Assembly: GCF_000003605.2 (NCBI RefSeq)
Contig: NW_003153929.1
Location: 1 to 30,533 of the forward strand
Direction of reading: 5' to 3'
Source: Saccoglossus kowalevskii
Taxonomy: Eukaryota; Hemichordata; Enteropneusta; Harrimaniidae
DNA length: 30,533 nt
Both the position numbers and the translations under genes were made by a program. The notes under the pieces were generated by a model. The model had not been told where the DNA came from and ran no database searches. It worked only from the letters and a program-made list of their open reading frames with translations. Below are positions 22,371 to 30,533 of the stretch, piece after piece. The number at the start of each line of letters is the position of its first letter. Position 1 is the first letter of the stretch.

Positions 22371-22529
22371 TTGTGCTTGATACGCCATTACAGACTACAA
22401 CTGTATGAATCGTCAGTACAGACTGTGCCTGTTCGAAATACACATGTACTGAATGGTCATTTTACACAAGTACAGATGACATTGTGCATGATACGCCATT
22501 ACATACTACAACTGTATGAATCATTAGTA
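22371..22529 (+). repeat. Diverged monomers at the left edge of the 3-kb duplication
   Basis: The same monomer order as 25,376-25,534 can be followed, but with many more differences than further right (GAATCGTCAG, GTTCGAAATACACATG, TGGTCATTTTACAC, CATACTACAACTG, ATCATTAGTAC). The periodicity of about 3,005 continues through this part, but the copies are clearly less alike. Confidence 0.55.
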
Positions 22530-25500
22530 CAGACTATGCCTGTTTGAAATACACATGTACTGAATGGTCATGTTACACAAGTACTTATAACATTGTGCAT
22601 GATACGCCATTACAGAGTGCAACTGTATGAATCATCAGTACAGACTGTGCCTGTTTGAAATACACATGTACTGAATGGTCTTGTTACACAAGTACAGATA
22701 ACATTGTGCATGATATGCCATTACAGACTACAACTGTATACATCATCAGTACAGATTGTGCCTGTTCTTAATACACAAGTACTGAATGGTCATGTTACAC
22801 AAGAACGGGCAACATTGTGCATGATACGCCATTACAGACTACAACTGTATGAATAATCGGTACAGACTGTGCCTGTTTGAAATACACAAGTACTGAATGG
22901 TTATGTTACTGAAGTACGGGTAACATTATGCATGATACGCCATTACAGACTACAACTAAATGAATCATCAGTACAGACTGTGCCTGTTTGAAATACACCA
23001 CATGTACTGAATGTTCATGTTACACAAGTGTAGATAACATTGTGCATGATACGCCATTACAGACTACAACTGTATGAATAATCGGTACAAACTGTGCCTG
23101 TTTGAAATACACATGTACTGAATGGTTAACTTACACAAGTACGGATAACATTGTGCATGATATGCCATGACAAACTGCAACAGTACGAATCATCAGTACA
23201 GACTGTGCCTGTTTGAAATACACAAGTACAGAATGGTCATGTTACACAAGTACAGATAACATTGTGCATGATATGCCATTACAGACTACAACTGTATGAA
23301 TAATCAGTACAGACTGTGCCTATTTGAAATACACATGTACTGAATGGGCATGTTACACAAGTACAGATAACATTGAGCATGATACGCCATTACAGACTAC
23401 AACTGTATGAATCATCAGTACAGACTGTGCCTGTTTGAAATACACATGTACTGAATGGTTATGTTACACAAGTACGGATAACATTGTGCATGGTATGCCA
23501 TGACAGACTGCAACAGTACGAATCATCAGTACAGACTGTGCCTATTTGAAATACACATGTACTGAATGGGCATGTTACACAAGTACAAATAACATTGTGC
23601 AAGATACGCCATTACAGACTACAACTGTATGAATCATCAGTACAGACTATGCCTGTTTGAAATACACGTGTACTGAAAGGTCATGTTACACAAGTACAGA
23701 TGACATTGTGCATGATACGCCATTACAGACTACAACTGTATGAATCATCAGTACAGACTGTGCCTGTTTGAAATACACATGTACTGAATGGTTTTGTTAC
23801 ACAAGTACAAATAACATTGTGCATGATATGCCATTACGGACTACAACTGTATGAATCATTCGTAAAGACTATGCCTGTTTGAAATACACAAGCACTGAAT
23901 GGTCATGTTACACAATTACAGATGACATTGTGCATAATACGCCATTACAAACTACAACTGTATGAATCATCAGTACAGACTGAGCCTGTTTTTAATACAC
24001 AATTACTGAATGGTCATGTTACACAAGTACGGACAACATTGTGCATGATACGCCATTACATACTACAACTGTATGAATCATCAATACAGACTATGCCTGT
24101 TTGAAATACACATGTACTGAATGGTCATGTTACACAAGTACTTATAACATTTGCATGATACGCCATTACAGACTACCACTGTATGAATCATCAGTACAGA
24201 CTGTGCCTGTTTGAAATACACATGTACTGAATGGTCTTGTTACACAAGTACAGATAACATTGTGCATGATATGCCATTACAGACTACAACTGTATACATC
24301 ATCAGTACAGATTGTGCCTGTTCTTAATACACAAGTACTGAATGGTCATGTTACACAAGTACGGGCAACATTGTGCATGATACACCATTACAGACTACAA
24401 CTGTATGAATCATCAGTACAGACTGTGCCTGTTTGAAATACATCACATGTACTGAATGTTCATGTTACACAAGTATAGATAACATTGTGCATGATACGCC
24501 ATTACAGACTACAACTGTATGAATAATCGGTACAGACTGTGCCTGTTTGAAATACACATGTACTGAATGGTCTTGTTACACAAGTACAGATAACATTGTG
24601 CATGATATGCCATTACAGACTACAACTGTATAAATCATCAGTACAGATTGTGCCTGTTTTTAATACACAAGTACTGAATGGTTATGTTACTGAAGTACGG
24701 GCAACATTGTGCATGATACGCCATTACAGACTACAACTGTATGAATCATCAGTACAGACTGTGCCTGTTTGAAATACATCACATGTACTGAATGTTCATG
24801 TTACACAAGTATAGATAACATTGTGCATGATACGCCATTACAGACTACAACTGTATGAATAATCGGTACAGACTGTGCCTGTTTGAAATACACATGTACT
24901 GAATGGTTATGTTACACAAGTGCGGACAACATTGTGCATGATACGCCATGACAGACTGCAACAGTACGAATCATCAGTACAGACTGTGCCTATTTGAAAT
25001 ACACATGTACTGAATGGGCATGTTACACAAGTACAAATAACATTGTGCATGATACGCCATTACAGACTACAACTGTATGAATCATCAGTACATACTGAGC
25101 CTGTTTGAAATACACAAGTACTGAATGGTCATGTTACACAGTACGGATATCATTGTGCATGATATATGCCATTACAGACTACAACTGTATGATTCACCGG
25201 TACAGATTAGCCTGTTTGCAATACACTAGTACTGAATGGTCATGTTACACAAGTACAGATAACATTGTGCATGACACGCCATTACGGACTACAACTGTAT
25301 GAATCACCGGTACAGACTGTGCCTGTTTGAAATACGCATGTAATGAATTGTTATATTACACAAGTACGGATAATATTGTGCATGATACGCCATTACAGAC
25401 TACAACAGTATGAATCATCGGTACAGACTGTGCCTATTTGAAATACACATGTACTGAATGGTCACGTTACACAAGTACAGATAACATTGTGCATGATACG

Positions 25501-25535
25501 CCATTACAGACTACAACTGTATGAATCATCAGTAC
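22530..25535 (+). repeat. 3,005-bp, 27-monomer higher-order unit, copy 1
   Basis: About 27 monomers are followed by a second copy at 25,536-28,540. Marks at constant offset 3,004-3,005 include TACAGAGTGCAACTG (22,611/25,615), GTTACTGAAGTACGGG, ACTAAATGAATCATC, GTGCATAATACGCC (open frame at 23,922/26,926), GTTATGTTACTGAAG (24,681/27,686) and CAGTACATACTGAGCC (25,086/28,091). The offset grows by one after a 1-bp deletion near 24,150 (ACATTTGCATG). Other copy-specific differences are sparse: GGTTAACTTACAC, CATTGAGCATG and GGTATGCCATG here. Confidence 0.88.
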
Positions 25536-28500
25536 AGACTATGCCTGTTTGAAATACACATGTACTGAATGGTCATGTTACACAAGACCTTATAACATTG
25601 TGCATGATACGCCATTACAGAGTGCAACTGTATGAATCATCAGTACAGACTGTGCCTGTTTGAAATACACATGTACGAATGGTCTTGTTACACAAGTACA
25701 GATAACATTGTGCATGATATGCCATTACAGACTACAACTGTATACATCATCAGTACAGATTGTGCCTGTTCTTAATACACAAGTACTGAATGGTCATGTT
25801 ACACAAGAACGGGCAACATTGTGCATGATACGCCATTACAGACTACAACTGTATGAATAATCGGTACAGACTGTGCCTGTTTGAAATACACAAGTACTGA
25901 GTGGTTATGTTACTGAAGTACGGGTAACATTATGCATGATACGCCATTACAGACTACAACTAAATGAATCATCAGTACAGACTGTGCCTGTTTGAAATAC
26001 ACCACATGTACTGAATGTTCATGTTACACAAGTATAGATAACATTGTGCATGATACGCCATTACAGACTACAACTGTATGAATAATCGGTACAAACTGTG
26101 CCTGTTTGAAATACACATGTACTGAATGGTTATCTTACACAAGTACGGATAACATTGTGCATGATATGCCATGACAAACTGCAACAGTACGAATCATCAG
26201 TACAGACTGTGCCTGTTTGAAATACACAAGTACAGAATGGTCATGTTACACAAGTACAGATAACATTGTGCATGATATGCCATTACAGACTACAACTGTA
26301 TGAATAATCAGTACAGACTGTGCCTATTTGAAATACACATGTACTGAATGGGCATGTTACACAAGTACAGATAACATTGTGCATGATACGCCATTACAGA
26401 CTACAACTGTATGAATCATCAGTACAGACTGTGCCTGTTTGAAATACACATGTACTGAATGGTTATGTTACACAAGTACGGATAACATTGTGCATGATAT
26501 GCCATGACAGACTGCAACAGTACGAATCATCAGTACAGACTGTGCCTATTTGAAATACACATGTACTGAATGGGCATGTTACACAAGTACAAATAACATT
26601 GTGCAAGATACGCCATTACAGACTACAACTGTATGAATCATCAGTACAGACTATGCCTGTTTGAAATACACGTGTACTGAAAGGTCATGTTACACAAGTA
26701 CAGATGACATTGTGCATGATACACCATTACAGACTACAACTGTATGAATCATCAGTACAGACTGTGCCTGTTTGAAATACACATGTACTGAATGGTTTTG
26801 TTACACAAGTACAAATAACATTGTGCATGATATGCCATTACGGACTACAACTGTATGAATCATTCGTAAAGACTATGCCTGTTTGAAATACACAAGCACT
26901 GAATGGTCATGTTACACAATTACAGATGACATTGTGCATAATACGCCATTACAAACTACAACTGTATGAATCATCAGTACAGACTGAGCCTGTTTTTAAT
27001 ACACAATTACTGAATGGTCATGTTACACAAGTACGGACAACATTGTGCATGATACGCCATTACATACTACAACTGTATGAATCATCAATACAGACTATGC
27101 CTGTTTGAAATACACATGTACTGAATGGTCATGTTACACAAGTACTTATAACATTGTGCATGATACGCCATTACAGACTACCACTGTATGAATCATCAGT
27201 ACAGACTGTGCCTGTTTGAAATACACATGTACTGAATGGTCTTGTTACACAAGTACAGATAACATTGTGCATGATATGCCATTACAGACTACAACTTTAT
27301 ACGTCATCAGTACAGATTGTGCCTGTTCTTAATACACAAGTACTGAATGGTCATGTTACACAAGTACGGGCAACATTGTGCACGATACACCATTACAGAC
27401 TACAACTGTATGAATCATCAGTACAGACTGTGCCTGTTTGAAATACATCACATGTACTGAATGTTCATGTTACACAAGTATAGATAACATTGTGCATGAT
27501 ACGCCATTACAGACTACAACTGTATGAATAATCGGTACAGACTGTGCCTGTTTGAAATACACATGTACTGAATGGTCTTGTTACACAAGTACAGATAACA
27601 TTGTGCATGATATGCCATTACAGACTACAACTGTATAAATCATCAGTACAGATTGTGCCTGTTTTTAATACACAAGTACTGAATGGTTATGTTACTGAAG
27701 TACGGGCAACATTGTGCATGATACGCCATTACAGACTACAACTGTATGAATCATCAGTACAGACTGTGCCTGTTTGAAATACATCACATGTACTGAATGT
27801 TCATGTTACACAAGTATAGATAACATTGTGCATGATACGCCATTACAGACTACAACTGTATGAATAATCGGTACAGACTGTGCCTGTTTGAAATACACAT
27901 GTACTGAATGGTTATGTTACACAAGTACGGACAACATTGTGCATGATACGCCATGACAGACTGCAACAGTACGAATCATCAGTACAGACTGTGCCTATTT
28001 GAAATACACATGTACTGAATGGGCATGTTACACAAGTACAAATAACATTGTGCATGATACGCCATTACAGACTACAACTGTATGAATCATCAGTACATAC
28101 TGAGCCTGTTTGAAATACACAAGTACTGAATGGTCATGTTACACAGTACGGATATCATTGTGCATGATATATGCCATTACAGACTACAACTGTATGATTC
28201 ACCGGTACAGATTAGCCTGTTTGAAATACACTAGTACTGAATGGTCATGTTACACAAGTACAGATAACATTGTGCATGATACGCCATTACGGACTACAAC
28301 TGTATGAATCACCGGTACAGACTGTGCCTGTTTGAAATACGCATGTAATGAATGGTTATATTACACAAGTACGGATAATATTGTGCATGATACGCCATTA
28401 CAGACTACAACAGTATGAATCATCGGTACAGACTGTGCCTATTTGAAATACACATGTACTGAATGGTCACGTTACACAAGTACAGATAACATTGTGCATG

Positions 28501-28540
28501 ATACGCCATTACAGACTACAACTGTATGAATCATCAGTAC
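25536..28540 (+). repeat. 3,005-bp, 27-monomer higher-order unit, copy 2
   Basis: Near-identical to 22,530-25,535 in monomer order and private variants, differing at scattered single bases by eye. Its own changes include ACAAGACCTTATAAC near 25,586, CATGTACGAATGG (1-bp loss) near 25,674, TTTATACGTCATCAG near 27,297 and GTGCACGATACACC near 27,380. Both copies end with a monomer reading GTTACACAGTACGGATATC, CATGATATATGCC and TGATTCACCGG, then CACTAGTACTG, GCATGTAATG and CACGTTACAC. Confidence 0.88.
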
Positions 28541-28885
28541 AGACTGTGCCTGTTTGAAATACACATGTACTGAATGGTTATATTACACAAGTACAGATAA
28601 CATTGTGCATGATATGCCATTACAGACTACAACTGTATGAATCATCAAGTACAGACTGTGCCTGTTTGAAATACACATGTACTGAATGGTTATATTACAC
28701 AAGTACAGATAACATTGTGCATGATATGCCATTACAGACTACAACTGTATGAATCATCAGTACGGACTCTGCCTATTTGAAATATACAAGTACTGGATGG
28801 GCATGTTACACAAGTACAGACTACATTGTGCATGATATGCCATTACAGACTACAACTGTTTGAATCATCAGTACAGACTGTGCCT
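28541..28885 (+). repeat. Block E, copy 2 (partner at 15,701)
   Basis: Directly after the second 3-kb unit the sequence switches to the rare block E monomers: inserted A at 28,646 (ATCATCAAGTACAG), CGGACTCTGCC, AAATATACAAGTACTGGATG, ACAGACTACATTGTGC and CTGTTTGAATCATC. The switch explains why the 3-kb period stops at 28,540. The first monomer here also resembles 20,641-20,720 at offset 7,903. Confidence 0.8.
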
Positions 28886-30533
28886 GTTTGAAATACACAA
28901 GTACTGAATGGTCATGTTACACAGTACGGATATCATTGTGCATGATATGCCATTACAGACTACAACTGTATGAATCATCAGTACAGACTGTGCCTGTTTG
29001 AAATACACATGTACTGAATGGTTATGTTACACAAGTACGGATAACATTGTGCATGATATGCCATGACAGACTGCAACAGTACGAATCTTCAGTACAGACT
29101 GTGCCTATTTGAAATACACATGTACTGAATGAGCATGTTACACAAGTACAAATAACATTGTGCAAGATACGCCATTACAGACTACAACTGTATGAATCAT
29201 CAGTACATACTGAGCCTGTTTGAATTACACAAGTACTGAATGGTCATGTTACACAAGTACGGATAACATTGTGCATGATACGGCATTACATACTACAACT
29301 GTATGAATCATCAGTACAGACTATGCCTGTTTGAAATACACATGTACTGAATGGTCATGTTACACAAGTACTTATAACATTGTGCATGATACGCCATTAA
29401 AGACTACAACTGCATGAATGATCAGAACAGACTATGCCTGTTTGAAATACACATGTACTGAATGGTCTTGTTACACAAGTACAGATAACATTGTGCATGA
29501 TATGCCATTACAGACTACAACTGTATGAATCATCAGTACGGACTGTGCCTGTTTGAAATACACCACATGTACTGAATGGTCATGTTACACAAGTACTTAT
29601 AACATTGTGCATGATACGCCATTACAGACTACAACTGCATGAATGATCAGCACAGACTACGCCTGTTTGAAATACACATGTACTGAATGGTCTTGTTACA
29701 CAAGTACGGATAACATTGTGCATGATATGCCATTACAGACTAAAAGTTTATAAATCATCAGCACAGATTGTGCCTGTTTTTAATACTCAAGTTCTGAATG
29801 GTTATGTTACTGAAGTACGGGCAACATTGTGCATAATACGCCATTACAGACTACAACTGTATGAATCATCAGTACAGACTGTGCCTGTTTGAAATACATC
29901 ACATGTACTGAATGTTCATGTTACACAAGTATAGATAACATTGTGCATGATACGCCATTACAGACTACAACTGTATGAATAATCGATACAGACTGTGCCT
30001 GTTTGAAATACACATGTACTGAATGGTTATGTTACACAAGTACGGATAACATTGTGCATGATATGCCATGACAGACTGCAACAGTACGAATCATCAGTAC
30101 AGACTGTGCCTATTTGAAATACACATGTACTGAATGGGCATGTTACACAAGTACAAATAACATTGTGCATGATACGCCATTACAGACTACAACTGTATGA
30201 ATCATCAGTACATACTGAGCCTGTTTGAAATACACAAGTACTGAATGGTCATGTTACACAGTACGGATATCATTGTGCATGATATGCCATTACAGACTAC
30301 AACTGTATGAATCATCAGTACAGACTGTGCCTGTTTGAAATACACATGTACTGAATGGTTATGTTACACATGTACGGATAACATTGTGCATGATATGCCA
30401 TGACAGACTGCAACAGTACGAATCTTCAGTACAGACTGTGCCTATTTGAAATACACATGTACTGAATGAGCATGTTACACAAGTACAAATAACATTGTGC
30501 AAGATACGCCATTACAGACTACAACTGTATGAA
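28886..30533 (+). repeat. Mosaic end of the window
   Basis: 29,680-30,290 repeats 27,565-28,170 (offset 2,115): GTTATGTTACTGAAG at 29,801 and CAGTACATACTGAGCC at 30,206. 28,880-29,196 repeats as 30,217-30,533 (offset 1,337): ACAGTACGGATATC at 28,921/30,258, CGAATCTTCAG at 29,083/30,420, and GAATGAGCATG. 29,360-29,660 has two TGCATGAATGATCAG monomers like the one near 2,430. The ATATATGCC insertion of the 25.1 and 28.1 kb copies is absent from the 28.9 and 30.2 kb copies. The array continues past the end. Confidence 0.75.

Larger units (their letters stand above)
1..30533 (+). repeat. Satellite DNA array of ~111-bp monomers filling the window
   Basis: Every part of the window reads as the same unit repeated head to tail. 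Landmarks recurring about every 111 bases are ATTGTGCATGATACGCCATT, CAGACTACAACTGTATGAAT, CAGACTGTGCCTGTTTGAAA and GGTCATGTTACACAAGTAC. Window length divided by 111 gives about 275 units. Neighbouring monomers usually differ at several positions. About 36 monomers carry a 3-bp insertion (CAC or TCA) before ATGTACTG, making them 114 bp. Others have 1-6 bp indels. No monomer is inverted. Nothing interrupts the array: no terminal repeats of a mobile element, no poly-A tract, no unique sequence. Such arrays are typical of eukaryotic constitutive heterochromatin. The family is not one I recognise. The array runs off both ends of the window. Confidence 0.98.

Noticed and set aside
1-30533. CRISPR array
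   Set aside because: The units are contiguous and the whole 111-bp period is conserved. There are no unique spacers between short identical repeats, no leader and no cas genes.
1-30533. Repeat region of a large protein-coding gene (tandem-repeat protein exon)
   Set aside because: The period is a multiple of 3, but every frame has a stop in nearly every monomer and 1-bp indels are scattered through the array, so no continuous reading frame exists.
1-30533. tRNA, rRNA or 5S gene cluster
   Set aside because: The 111-bp size is near that of 5S rRNA, but no recognisable A-box, C-box or conserved 5S core, and no tRNA cloverleaf, can be seen in the monomer on either strand.
1-30533. Transposable element or telomeric repeat inside the array
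   Set aside because: No terminal inverted repeats, target-site duplications, poly-A tails, reverse-transcriptase or transposase motifs, and no runs of short telomere-like repeats were found.

Overview
The whole 30,533-base window is one uninterrupted satellite DNA array. A monomer of about 111 bp is repeated head to tail on the + strand roughly 275 times, from the first base to the last. I found no protein-coding gene, RNA gene, transposable element, CRISPR array or unique-sequence island. This points to eukaryotic heterochromatin, for example centromeric, pericentromeric or subtelomeric DNA. I do not recognise the satellite family and cannot name the organism. My consensus monomer is about 38% G+C, with 13 TG, 14 CA and only 1 CG dinucleotide.

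Monomer structure: 111 bp is 3 x 37, so reading frames stay in register between monomers. Two forward frames and at least one reverse frame carry a single consensus stop per monomer. Monomers that have lost that stop produce chance open frames of 60 to 139 codons, which I do not call as genes. The monomer looks like four diverged units of about 24-30 bp, most of them opening with GTACAGA or TTACAGA, which suggests growth from a ~28-bp ancestor. It also holds two short inverted repeats. Much of the monomer-to-monomer variation is CG against TG or CA, the pattern left by decay of methylated CpG.

Layout: 1-885 is the first copy of a block seen again at 16,495-17,345 and 21,204-22,310. 886-3,400 is mixed monomers. 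3,403-4,230 is a local run of one subtype. 4,280-9,481 holds three copies of a ~0.7-0.96 kb block, with a fragment at 14,140-14,520. 10-15 kb is a mosaic of segments also found elsewhere; 11,314-12,000 recurs at 18,587-19,190. 15-16 kb has a 3-monomer duplication. 16,697-17,140 is a two-monomer (222 bp) higher-order repeat. 18,441-18,522 is a 41-bp register break. 22,530-28,540 is a near-perfect tandem duplication of a ~3,005-bp, 27-monomer unit. 28,541-30,533 is a patchwork of pieces of the preceding units.

No genes act together here. What can be read is the history of the array: repeated unequal exchange and segmental amplification at scales of 1, 2, 3, 17, 22 and 27 monomers. All comparisons were made by eye, so block edges are accurate to some tens of bases and identities are impressions, not computed values.
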